This document shows positions 36,634 through 46,627 of a DNA stretch of 64,000 nt, piece after piece. Source of the stretch: Begonia masoniana (taxonomy: Eukaryota; Streptophyta; Magnoliopsida; Cucurbitales; Begoniaceae); the NCBI GenBank assembly GCA_022432975.1, contig CM039508.1:15561549-15625548 (forward strand), given 5' to 3'. The notes under the pieces are model-generated. The model did no database searches, had not been told where the DNA came from, and saw only the letters and a list, made by a program, of their open reading frames with translations. Position numbers and translations under genes: made by a program. Each line of letters opens with the position of its first letter. The stretch's first letter is position 1.

Positions 36634-37285
36634 GGGTTTTTTTTAAAAAAAAACCCTGAACTAACGGTCAACAGTAAAAAAAACCCCTAAAAATTACTGT
36701 TCATCGAAAAACACCTCCAACTATTGAAAACATTCGGTTTAAACCCGGCAGGGGGAGTGAGGAGTACGTACTCCCTCTCCGAGTACGGCCGGTCCATCTG
36801 GACCGGCCGTATTCGACTCAATTTGTAAATTTTTGTAAATATTTGAGACCGAGTACGGCCGGTCCAGCTGGACTAGCCGTACTCGGCGGGCGAGTACGGC
36901 CCATAGGAGGACCAGCCGTCCTCCTATGGGCAAAACCCGTGACTTTTGTCACGGGTTTTGTCCTGTAGTGCCGAGTACGGCCGGTCCATTTGGACCGGCC
37001 GTACTCTCACCGTCAAAACCCGTGACGAAAGTCACGGGTTTTTCTCCGCTAGCGTCGAGTACGGCCGGTCCATTTGGACCGGCCGTACTCTCACCGCTAA
37101 AACCCGTGACTGAAGTCACGGGTTTTTTGTTCTCTAGTGCCGAGTACGGCCGGTCCATTTGGACCGACCGTACTCGCACCGCAAATACCCGTGACTGAAG
37201 TCACGGGCCGCGTACTCCCCTCGTCCTCTAGCAAGCCGAGTACGGCCGGTCCAGCTGGACCGGCCGTACTCGGCCTCCCTATATA
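36634..37285 (+). repeat. Left terminal inverted repeat of the MULE
   Basis: After the T8A9 terminal block and a unique stretch to about 36770, the repeat alternates two palindromes. P1 has 16-bp arms GAGTACGGCCGGTCCA / TGGACCGGCCGTACTC (about 36780, 36853, 36973, 37055, 37141, 37235). P2 has 12-bp arms AAAACCCGTGAC / GTCACGGGTTTT (about 36932, 37015, 37099, 37184). A related palindrome on CCATAGGAGGAC lies at 36900-36929. Confidence 0.9.
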
Positions 37286-37287
37286 AA
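37280..37287 (+). promoter_or_regulatory. TATA box for the plus-strand MULE gene
   Basis: CCCTATATAAATCAAG lies exactly at the inner edge of the left TIR. The only ATG-led conserved frame downstream is the 38085 gene. The mirrored TATA at 46628-46637 supports a promoter in each TIR. Confidence 0.7.
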
Positions 37288-37379
37288 TCAAGCCCCTCGC
37301 ATTTTAAATCACACTCAAATCACACTCCTCTCCCTCTCCCATTTTCAAGCTTATTACTCACAATCCTCTCCCTCTCTTA

Positions 37380-38101
37380 ATCCCACAAATATTTCCCTTC
37401 CCTTCCAATTTTATTTTTCTCCACTTCCAGGAATTATTTTTTTAATTATGAATATAAATATTTTTATTATTTATATCACATATATCAAACGGTATGCATT
37501 ATGTTTTTATTATTTATATAGATATATATTTATTGTTTATGTCATTAAAATATAATTATTTTAATTTAGGATTATTTATTTAAATAATTTCGAATAATTC
37601 TAATATTTTTTTAATACTTTTAAATATTTCTAATGTTTATTTATTTAAATATTAAATATTTGTAATACTTTTTTTCAATTATCGATAATTTTTTACTAAT
37701 ACTTTTTTTGACAGGATCTTACCCGGGAATTTTTGTCTCAATCCCACTAATATTTCCCTTCCCTTCCAATTTTATTTTTCTCCACTTCCAGGTATTATTT
37801 TTTTAATTATTAATATGAATATTTTTATTATTTATATCACATATGTCAAACGGTATGCATTATGTTTTTATTATTTATATATATATATATTTATTGTTTA
37901 TGTCATTAAAGTATAATTATTTTAATTTAGGATTATTTATTTAAATAATTTCGAATAATTCTAATACTTCTTTAATACTTTTAAATATTTCTAATGTTTA
38001 TTTATTTAAATATTAAATATTTGTAATACTTTTTTTCAATTATCGATAATTTTTTACTAATACTTTTTTTGAGAGGATCTTACCATGAAATTTTTGTCTC
38101 A
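37380..38101 (+). repeat. 361-bp tandem duplication of the leader, containing an intron-like segment
   Basis: Copy 1 is 37380-37740, copy 2 37741-38101. Each runs from TCCCAC(A/T)AATATTTCCC through CCACTTCCAG, an AT-rich stretch, TTTTTTTGA(C/G)AG, to GATCTTACC. CTTCCAG|GTATT in copy 2 is a good donor, and GA(C/G)AG|GATC a possible acceptor. Copy 1 has CGGGAATTTTTGTCTC where copy 2 has the start codon ATGAAATTTTTGTCTC, so only the second copy provides the start. Confidence 0.85.
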
Positions 38102-39748
38102 AGATTGCCAAAGAAAATTTGAGCAAGATCTGCGAAAACGCTCACTAAACTATTGCATGCATGTCGACTTTAGCGGTTGGGAGTCGTTGGGCATTAAACA
38201 GACGTTGGAGAACATCGGCCTAAACGGGATTAATGCATTGACAGGCGAGACATGCGAGAGAATAGTTCGCTTATTCTACGCCAACCTGAGAACGATCGGG
38301 ACCGATGGAGTTTTAACAGGTTTCAGGGCGTACATTCTTGGGTTTGATTTTATGATACGGGCAGAGCAGGTGAATGACGTCCTGGGATTTAACATAGAAG
38401 GAGCGGAGCGATATTACCATGCTTCCCGAGACTGCCCATTTTTTACATTGCCCGAGGGAATAGAGTTCCTTCGCCAAATTCACTGCAACCCCAATATTGG
38501 GGTGTTCGTGAAGCCAAGAGCGCACGAGCTAAATGTTAAAGGTCGGGTTCTCCGAAACATGCTCGCCCACACTCTTCTGCCGCGAGAGGGTCATCGAAAT
38601 CACGTCACTTGCATGGACCTCTATGTCATGGAGAAGCTATGCAACAGGAAGCTTTTTGACCCCGGTTTCTTGATTTTAAATCACATGCGTGAGATCGGGA
38701 GGGCATCCACCACTAATCTCTCATACGGGGCATTGATTATGAAGCTCATCATGCGAGCTGGTATTCGCATACCGATTGGAGATCAGATAATCCCTCGTAG
38801 ATCGACCGACGTATTTGATACGACCCAGTTGATACGGATGGGGATCGTCGAAGTCGATGGCGAGTGGGTGCTGAGTAGAAATCAGGGAGCATCCACCTCT
38901 CGGACATCCATCTCTCAGGCAGTGCCGATGGATGAGACTACATCGCCACCAAACGCCCCCAAGAGGATGAGAGAAAGGAGACAGAATGCACCACCACCAA
39001 CAGTACCAGCAACAGCAGCAGATAAATGAGATGCATCGAATGCACCACCACCAACAGTACCAGCAACAGCAGCAGATAAATGAGATGCATCGAATGCACC
39101 ACCACCAACAGTACCAGCAACAGCAGCAGATAAATGAGATGCATCGAATGCACCACCACCAACAGTACCAGCAACAGCAGCAGATAAATGAGATGCATCG
39201 AATGCACCACCACCAACAGTACCAGCAACAGCAGCAGATAAATGAGATGCATCGAATGCACCACCACCAACAGTACCAGCAACAGCAGCAGATAAATGAG
39301 ATGCATCGAATGCACCACCACCAACAGTACCAGCAACAGCAGCAGATAAATGAGATGCATCGAATGCACCACCACCAACAGTACCAGCAACAGCAGCAGA
39401 TAAATGAGATGCATCGAATGCACCACCACCAACAGTACCAGCAACAGCAGCAGATAAATGAGATGCATCGAATGCACCACCACGCAACAGCAGCAGATAA
39501 ATGAGATGCATCGAATGCACCACCACCAACAGTACCAGCAACAGCAGCAAATATATGAGATGCAGCAAACACACCAGCAGCAGCTGCAGCAATTGCTGGA
39601 ATCACAGCAAAGCCAGCAACGAGAGATGCAGCAACTGGTCTCTGCTCAGCATTATCTCAACGAGTCTTATAAAGAGATAAGCGAGAGGTGGGCGACTTGG
39701 ATGGCGAAAAACGACACGGACTCTGACGATGATGCCCCTCCTGTGTAG
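38085..39748 (+). pseudogene. Plant-transposon protein (ATHILA ORF1-like / putative plant transposon domain), frame broken at its Q/H repeat
   Basis: Opens MKFLSQDCQRKFEQDLRKRS. A roughly 250-residue globular part follows (ERIVRLFYANLRTIGTDGVL, VNDVLGFNIEGAERYYHA, LCNRKLFDPGFLILNHM). This is the domain seen in many plant-transposon ORFs and called 'putative plant transposon protein'; its biochemical role is unknown. This frame ends at 39029 inside the 54-bp repeat. The repeat is open in the next frame (38986-39504, MHHHQQYQQQQQINEMHR units). The Gln-rich, probably coiled-coil tail (LQQLLESQQSQQREMQQL ... DTDSDDDAPPV) is in the third frame (39458-39748). Two lesions explain this: an apparent extra A before the first unit and an 11-bp loss in the tenth unit. 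Originally it was probably one protein of about 550 aa. The first 314 codons are intact. Confidence 0.65.
38986..39560 (+). repeat. 54-bp coding minisatellite (Q/H-rich, 18-aa period)
   Basis: Nine full units start at 38986, 39040, 39094, 39148, 39202, 39256, 39310, 39364 and 39418. An 11-bp-shortened unit starts at 39472 and a diverged one at 39515. Units are virtually identical, so expansion is recent. All six frames stay open for long distances, giving misleading open frames on the minus strand (up to 294 codons). Confidence 0.95.
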
Positions 39749-40068
39749 TCTGCTTAGTTGTTGTAGGTAAATTTGCTGTACTTTATAATAAACTAAATTT
39801 TTACCATATGTAGAACAAATCATGGAAAGGTAATCCAAAAATTTTCGTGATTTTCTAACACTTGCATGATTTATTATAATTTAACTCTAAAATAATTAAT
39901 TAAAATTATAATAAATTTTAGGGTTTTTTTAAAAAAAACCCTAAAGTATGGGTTGGTTTTAAAAAAACCCTTAAAGTAGTGGAGGTGGGGAGGCCGTCCT
40001 CAAAGATCGAGTACGGCCGGTCCAGCTGGACCGGCCGTACTGGACTCCCTTTGCAATTTTTTGCAAAA
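39749..40068. other. Internal MULE-end-like sequence
   Basis: AGGGTTTTTTTAAAAAAAAC at about 39918, the partly repeated TTTTAAAAAAACCC near 39960, and a P1 palindrome at about 40009-40042 followed by TTTGCAATTTTTTGCAAA reproduce the order of the outer left TIR in the same orientation, in condensed form. It is a second left terminus inside the element, with no matching right one found near 44 kb. Confidence 0.65.
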
Positions 40069-40965
40069 ATAAAGTTGGAGGAGATATTCAATAACAGATC
40101 TCACTGTCATTACTACGATAAAGCTTGAGAGATTAGTGGAGATATTCAATAACAGATCTCATACAATTTTTTACATCTCTGGTTTATATTTTCTTCAGAC
40201 TTCGTCAATGCCTTTCATCATTTCAAAGAACCAAAAAATGCACATTCGTAAACGAAGAAACTGACCTTAATCGTTTCCGCATCGAAAATGGAATAAATTG
40301 ATACGTTCAAATTCCGGCTTCAATGAATGGGATCGTCTGTTCTCGTCGCCACAGAAACCCTATCTCAAGAGGCTCGCTAAAATTGCTTGAAGGAAGAGCG
40401 AAGAAGAAAGTACAGTGGCCAATCGTCGGATCAAATTCCTTCTTTCAGGTTGTTCTCTCGCTCAGTGTGATACGCTGTGTAGGAAAAAGTAAATGTTTTA
40501 CTTTGTTATTGTTCCGTCGTGTGGGTTTAGCTAATCTTTCTCTGTCAAATACATAAAATTTGAATTTTTAACAGCATGTAATTTTCCAGGCTGGGTAGAG
40601 CTGAATGGAGATTTTTTTTAACCAGAGTGGGTATTGATTAGAGCCCTAATACGATTTTATCTTCTTGAGGTTATGATGAATGCATTTTTAATTTAGTACT
40701 ATGCATCAATTATTCTTTAAAAAACATAAAGAATATCTATTCAGTCTGCATCCACCCATTATATTTTCTTCGTTGCAGGATCGCTTCAGGTGGCAATGAT
40801 GATCGGTAAGTTTTTGCATTTCTTCTTTCATTTTCTTTCTCCTTTCTTCTATGTCTTTCTTTCTCCTCTCTTCGGCATGGTCAGGAAGTCAGTCATTGGG
40901 CTCCCCTTTCAGGCTGTTTGGTCGCGCTGAGGTTTCGAGCATTGCAATTAGTTCAACTTTGGAGC

Positions 40966-41258
40966 AACCGTCCTCAATGGTAAAACCCGTGACTTTTGTC
41001 ACGGGTTTTGTCATTTGAGGGGCGAATTTCTCCTGATATTTAATACATATGACTGAGATTGATGTCAATATCACTTTCTTCCTGCTGTTGCTGGTACTGT
41101 TGGCATATATTTCAGTAGAACTAATTGCTGGTACTCCAAGGAGAAGAAAGTGATATTGACAACAATCTCAGTTATATGTATTAAATATCAGGAGAAATTC
41201 GCCCCTAAAATGACAAAACCCGTGACAAAAGTCACGGGTTTTACCATTGAGGACGGTT
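40966..41258. repeat. Foldback with 115-bp arms carrying the TIR palindrome
   Basis: Arms 40966-41080 and 41144-41258 are near-perfect reverse complements around a 63-bp centre. Each arm holds the P2 palindrome (AAAACCCGTGAC / GTCACGGGTTTT), which otherwise occurs in the MULE TIRs. If transcribed it would form a long hairpin RNA. Confidence 0.88.
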
Positions 41259-41585
41259 GGTTTAAATAGTTTAGAAAGTTTAGCTAAACCCACACGACAT
41301 TTACTCGTCCCTTTCTTTTAACATTTCACATTATTCTTCTCCTTCTGGATAATGGGTATTTCAGAGATTGCTTTTCTGAGTCTCTCTCCTCATTTTCTAA
41401 CATTCTTTTATTTTTTTTCTTCGTGGGTTTTTGGAGGTTTTTCTTCTCATAATCTCTCTCATCGCATAATCCACTTTTTCATGACAATATTAGTCCTTTT
41501 TAATCCAGATTGTGGAAATTGGTCTTGGAAAAAATTGGCTTATTTGAATCTCCCTCTCACTTTTTCTCTCTACCTTTTTTTGCAG

Positions 41586-41990
41586 CTGCAACTTGGTGCG
41601 TTTGCAGAGATGGATTAAGTGATTCAGTTCTGCAAAAGACATTAGACTATGCCTGTGGAGCTAGAGCAGATTGTGGCTCAATTCATCAAAATGGAGCTTG
41701 TTTTCAGCCAAACACAGTCAAAGCTCACTGTTCTTACGCTGTCAACAGCTACTTCCAGAAGAATGGCCAAGCTCAAGGCTCCTGCAATTTTGCTGCTTCT
41801 GCCATTATCATAACTTCTAACCCTAGTAAGACTCTCTTAAACTTCAATAACCCATCTTCGTTTTCTCTCTCCATCTCCAGATCTTCAGAGATTAGACTGT
41901 GATTCATCGGAAAGCACTGTTGAATCTTGTTCTTCTTTTTGGGTGCTGTTTTTTCCAGGCATTAGTGGTTGTGTTTACCCTAGTTCCAGG
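41586..41990 (+). pseudogene. Captured X8 (CBM43) domain of a plasmodesmata callose-binding-type protein
   Basis: Exon 41586-41826 follows TTTTTTTGCAG and reads AATWCVCRDGLSDSVLQKTL, DYACGARADCGSIHQNGACF, QPNTVKAHCSYAVNSYFQKN and GQAQGSCNFAASAIIITSNP. All the X8 cysteines (WCVC, YACG, DC, ACF, HC, SCNF) are in place. A small exon follows (41960-41990, ISGCVYPSS), joined by GTAAG...TTCCAG with the Ser codon restored. This matches PDCB/X8 proteins, which bind callose at plasmodesmata. The usual GPI-anchoring tail is missing. A hydrophobic frame upstream (41352, MGISEIAFLSLSPHF) may supply a signal peptide. It lies inside the MULE between inverted repeats, so it is a transduplicated fragment. 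No frame lesion is seen within the domain. Confidence 0.8.
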
Positions 41991-42091
41991 TATGTTTCTG
42001 CACCAAATTTGCATTTTTTTCCGAAATCAATCTGGAAAGGTAGCAGATCTATGGCCTGGAAAAAACAAGCTTCAAGTTGAATCCAATGACA

Positions 42092-42295
42092 TTTGAAGAA
42101 TAGCTGAAATTTCATGGGACGTCAAATCATGCCTAGACTTGGTACTCAACTCTTTTTTTACAAGTACAGAGTTAAAGGCAGTGTTTGCCTGCAAAGCTTC
42201 AAGTTGCTCCATTTTAACCGAGTGAAAAGTGGCACTTTTTAACCAAGTCTAGGCATGATTTGACGTCCCATGAAATTTCAGCTATTCTTCAAATG
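42092..42295. repeat. Small inverted repeat from FRIGIDA-like sequence
   Basis: Arms 42092-42141 and 42239-42291 are reverse complements carrying TCATGGGACGTCAAATCATG. The same text occurs once more in the FRIGIDA-like fragment at about 43621-43665, so this is a rearranged extra copy. Confidence 0.8.
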
Positions 42296-43289
42296 TCAGA
42301 AGATAATTATTTCTTTTATGATTATGACACTTTTCCATTTATAACCCAACATAACTTACAACGGTCGGTGATTCAAAACCTTTCAAATTCTGATCAGACG
42401 ATTGGCCACCCGTTATCTTCTTCGCTCTTCCTTCAAGCCATTTTAGCGAGCCTCTTGAGATAGGGTTTCTGTGGCGACGAGAACAGACGATCCCATTCAT
42501 TGAAGCCGAAATTTGAAAATATCAGTTTATTCCGTTTTCGATGCGGAAACGATTAAGGTCAGTTTCTTCGTTTACGAATGTGCATTTTTTGGTTCTTTGA
42601 AATGATGAAAGGCATTGACGAAGTCTGAAGAAAATATAAACCAGAGATGTAAAAAAATGTGTGAGATCTGTTATTGAATATCTCCACTAATCTCTCAAGC
42701 GAAATGACAGTGAGATCTGTTATTGAATATCTCCTCCAACTTTATTAATTTCAGCGAAATGACAGTGAGATCTTTAAAACTGAGATTGTTATTAATTTCT
42801 CCTGCCATTTAAATAAATTGAAAATAAATTAAACTGATGACGTGTGCTTTTCATTCTCCTCTATTTTACCCAGAGTTTTGTCATCTCTCACTTTCATTAT
42901 TTCATAAAGGTTCTCTTGCTTGGATAAGAGCTCCACCGATGACAGAGCTCAAAACATCATCTTCTCTAGTTCCCTCGGCTCACTGCTTTAGCGGGCGGGC
43001 GCCATCTCTAAGCCAAACTAACTTTTCTCTGTCTCCATCGTCTCATTTAATTTTTCATGTGCCATGAGGTGACTCTTTGTTTCCTTACGTTTGTCATTCA
43101 GTGAATTATATGTGATTCTTCACCTTCTACCAAATATTTCAGTCTGACATATATTATGATTTCTTTTTATGCATTCATGGACTGATAATTTCAGAGAGTA
43201 TTATTGCATCGTCTTATTCTTCTTTCTCTTTCTCGATGGGTTTTGGCATTTTAACCAAAACGGCTCTCAAAGCTTCAAGTTGCTCCATT

Positions 43290-43555
43290 TTAACCGAGTG
43301 ACATTTCCATTTTAGCTTTCCATCCATTGGCCATCTTTAATGCCTCTGCTTTAACTGGAGCAGTGATCTGTGTTGGGATCCTCATTAATTCTGCTAACAA
43401 AATAAAACAACTCCTCTTAGTAAGATTCTCATCATATTCCATATCTCTAATCCCCATAGTTGAAGGGTAAAACCATCTTATTGCATCTAGAACCATTTTG
43501 GCAGGGAATGACGATGTTTGAAGAGCATTTACAATAGAGAAGATGATGTAACAAC
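43290..43555 (-). pseudogene. Captured FRIGIDA-like fragment, minus orientation
   Basis: Reads IVNALQTSSFPAKMVLDAIR, then WFYPSTMG, and NLTKRSCFILLAELMRIPTQ, then ITAPVKAEALKMANGWKAKM. This is the FRIGIDA-family core: 'AKLVLDAxxGFYPS', 'RRSCxLLLExLMRI', 'V..EA...A..WKAKM'. FRIGIDA-like proteins are helical regulators of flowering and chromatin in Arabidopsis. The fragment has no start or stop of its own, adjoins the plus-strand fragment head to head, and lies in the MULE. Confidence 0.7.
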
Positions 43556-43563
43556 TTGAAGCT

Positions 43564-43968
43564 TTGCAGGAAAACACTGCCTTTAACTCTGTACTTGTAA
43601 AAAAAGAGTTGAGTACCAAGTTTAGGCATGATTTGACGTCCCATGAAATTTCAGCTACTCTTCAAATGTCATTGGATCCAGCAAAGCTTGTTTTGGATGT
43701 GTTTCAAGGGTATTTTTCTCAACAGTGGAAGAAGGAAGAAAGTGATATTGAAGAATGTGTCGTGAGGAGTTACATGCTGGAGCAATTGGCCAAAATATCA
43801 CCTAATATTGACCCTCAGGTAAAAAAGGATGTGATGGAACTGGCAATTGAGTGGAATGTGAAGATTACAAGACAACATGAGGATTCATTAGTGAGTTTCT
43901 TGCGATTTCTGGCTACATATGGATTGATTTCTTCATTCAAGAAAGAAGAAATTTTGAAGTTTTTTTAG
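43564..43968 (+). pseudogene. Captured FRIGIDA-like fragment, plus orientation
   Basis: A 134-codon frame: FRHDLTSHEISATLQMSLDP, AKLVLDVFQGYFSQQWKKEE, SDIEECVVRSYMLEQLAKIS, and at the end SLVSFLRFLATYGLISSFKK then EEILKFF and a stop. It repeats the family core of the minus-strand fragment in a different version and adds the 'LLxFLQLLAxYxLxxxF' segment typical of FRIGIDA-like C-terminal parts. The two fragments come from different copies or paralogous repeats joined head to head. The ATG at 43564 is only the first in frame; the true N-terminus is missing. Confidence 0.7.
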
Positions 43969-44123
43969 GTTGTACTGCTGCATAAACAGGCTCCAGATTT
44001 GTTCCAATTGCTCAGTTTTAGACACCAGATTTTTGTTTTAGTAAATGCCAAAAACCCATCAAATGATATACACTGAATAAACAATACGATTAAAAAAATT
44101 AATACATGGTATATTAAAAATAT

Positions 44124-46272
44124 TTACAAATTCCTGCCACGGCCGCGTGTCGAAGATTCCTGCGTCCCATCAAATGTGTTAAAGCCCATGAATGTGTCAT
44201 GCGAAGCAGCGCCTGAAGTTGATCCCTGGTTAGGACAAGTGCGAATATTATGCCTCTGCTGCCGACATATACCACAACGCACGGTTGAGTTCCTCTTACT
44301 GACTCTCGAGCTTGATGGCTCTTCGGGATCTCGCACTCTTGTCTTCTTCGGCCTACCAGGTTGACGTCGTCTTTTTGGCGGGAGGATTTCATTCATATCT
44401 CGTACGATCGGCCACATTATTGGGCCACTGATCGGACGAATATAGTGTGAGTACATCTGCAGGTATCTTCCCCTGTAATAGCATGCATGCACGTAGTCTT
44501 CTGGCGCGACTCTCATCCAGTACATGCAAGAAATGGAATGGACACACGGGATTCCTGTACGCTCCCACCGAGTGCAGTTGCACACACCCAAAGTCATGTC
44601 CACCTCGAATTGGTCGTAACCATTGCTGACTTGAAATCGTGTAGCTCCCGAAAACGTTGCATGCCAGTTTCCAGATGCACTCTTAAGCTTGTCAAGCTTT
44701 GCTTGGATCTTGGGACACAGGATCTCATTTGAATCAAACAGCTTCTCATATTTCTTGACGATGCAAGTCATCAAGCGTGTTCGGATCATCTCGAACATGG
44801 TCAGGATCGGTTTGTCCCTGACTGGAAAAAGAAGTGCATTGAATGACTCGCTCAAGTTATTCAATCCCATATCGCACTTGGGATTCGCAGAGAAGGCATG
44901 ACTAGCCCAAAATTTCGGCTCTTCTGCTCTAAGCCATTCGTGGGCTTCCGGACATAGCCGGTGTAGTTTCCGCATTTCTTGCTCGAAATTGGCCTCAGTG
45001 GGTGCTCTGGCCGCATTCCACATCGCATCTCTGTATGCTTTGCCCCGAAAGCGATTTTTGAAATTCGCATACATATGCCGGAGGCAGAAGCGGTGTTCAG
45101 CATATAGGAATTGATCTCGAATAGCTCTCTGTAACCCCTGATATTTGCACAAACAATGACGTTGATAAAACAATATTAAAAAGCCAAAGCCACAAAATTT
45201 TAAATAAACTTATAGAAATACATCATACCTTTTGTCGATCTGAAATAAGTGTCCAACCATAGCCATGCTGAGTGTTGAGGTCTTCCTTTAATATACCCAA
45301 AAACCATGTCCATGAGTCTGCACACTCAGACTCGACGTTGGCAACAGCAACAAGGTAGATTCCATCATTTCCATCGATGCTGACGGCTGTGAGTAGTTGG
45401 CCAGCACACGACCCCTTTAGATGACAGCCATCTAAGCAGATAACGGGTCTCCCGTACTCCAGCAACCCAGTCTTACAAGCAGCCATGCACATATAGAATC
45501 TTTGGAATCCCAATTGATTACGGCCCACTGGGTTTCCATCAATTTTCACTGTGCTGCCCGGATTTGATCTGAATATTTCGGCCGCGTACGACCACAGCTG
45601 CCCGTACTGTTCGTCGCACTTCCCTTCATTGAGGGTTCGAGCTATGCTTCTTGCTCTTGTGGCAAGACTGGATGAAATGTCGACGGTGAAGTCATTCCTC
45701 ACTGTCTCCATAATAGATGAGATGTCCCAGGTAGGGTGACTTTTGAACCTATCCAGGTAATGGTTCGCCAGCCATTTTGCTGAAGCGCGTCGATTTTCAA
45801 CTTGCCTCGAACAGCAGTGAGAGTCGATCAAGCTCTTTATTTGGAACGTTCGCTCATTTTGCATCAATGAAGCATGCAATCGCCACCCACATCCATCTCT
45901 ATATTCAGCCGTCAGTCGACTTTTTTCACATTTCTTGTATGTAATACCATAACCATTTTCTATGGAATATTGGTCTATCTCGTTTTTCAGTTCCTGCAAA
46001 GAACCATATTTTTTACCCTTATGAAATCCCATTGAGATTTGTTCTCTTACCGGTATGCTTTCCACCTCGTCGTCATCTGAGCCGACCGGTGTTCGAAGCT
46101 CATCGTCTAGCGATTTGGAGGTCGAATAGACATATATTTCTTCATTTGCGAGTGGGTTATCGAATGCTCGTACATCACCATATTCCGGCGTGTTGTCCAA
46201 ATCCAAATCCATTTCGGCATCACCACTTGATCGCTCATCTAAATCAATCGATGTACTTGAGTTGGAATCCAT
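44124..46272 (-). CDS. MULE (MuDR-type) transposase, two exons, apparently intact
   Basis: Exon 1 46272-45229 (348 codons) and exon 2 45137-44124 join across a 91-bp intron (AAG|GTATGA ... ATCAG|GGG), restoring SDRQKGLQRAIRDQF; total about 685 aa. Order: acidic N-terminus; MuDR-type DNA-binding region (about 90-165, with YKKCEKSRLTAEYRDGCGWR); DDE core with VICLDGCHLKG (Asp281), WTLISDRQKG (Asp345), the C-x2-H of FCLRHMYANF, and NNLSESFNA (Glu445 as candidate third acid); SWIM finger CNCTRWERTGIPCVH; basic linker PPKRRRQPGRPKK; CCHC knuckle CGICRQQRHNIRTC. The length is usual for plant mudrA proteins. It lies convergent to the 38085 gene, with its TATA at the inner edge of the right TIR. No stop or frameshift found, so it is the one element gene here that could be functional. 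Confidence 0.88.
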
Positions 46273-46627
46273 TTTCGTCGCTAATAAAATCTTCGTTAAA
46301 AAAAATAGATATAAGTCAATTATTTACAGTACTAGAAATATTCATTACAAAAATATATGGTAAATGATAAAATTGAAAAAAATAGTATTAGAAATATTCA
46401 TCAATAATCAAGAAAATAACATTATAAAAATTTAAATAAAAAAACTCAAATACAAATTAAAATATTTAATCAAAATCTAAATACTTGTAAATAAAGCCGG
46501 AAGAATATGGTCGAAATAAGAAATTAGAAATTAGAAATGAGTGAGAGAGGGGTAAGGGAGGGAGGGTGTGTAGAGAATTGAGAGGGGTAAGGGAGGGGGT
46601 GTGTGTTATTTTTAAACCCCGAATTGG

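Larger units (their letters stand above)
40069..42747. repeat. Large inverted repeat (arms about 360-380 bp)
   Basis: Left arm 40069-40448 and right arm 42392-42747 are reverse complements with few changes. Shared text includes ATAAAGTTGGAGGAGATATT, CGTTTCCGCATCGAAAA and AATGGGATCGTCTGTTCTCG. The left arm has GAGATATTCAATAACAGATCTC twice. The arms flank the X8 fragment. Their origin (captured 5' region of a host gene or TIR of a nested Pack-MULE) is undecided. Confidence 0.85.

Noticed and set aside
36739..37291. Open frames with repeated STAGPFGPAVL-type text in both MULE TIRs
   Set aside because: Translations of the P1/P2 palindromes; mirrored in both TIRs and both strands, so not proteins.
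38721..39605. Long minus-strand frames (181-294 codons, Cys/Trp-rich or Leu-rich repeats)
   Set aside because: Antisense reading of the 54-bp Q/H minisatellite of the plus-strand MULE gene.
39918..44110. A separate complete Pack-MULE nested within the large MULE
   Set aside because: Only a left-type internal end was found; no inverted right end or 9-bp duplication near 44 kb.
44447..46367. Plus-strand open frames across the transposase
   Set aside because: Shadows of the minus-strand MULE transposase, which has clear domains and a coherent splice.
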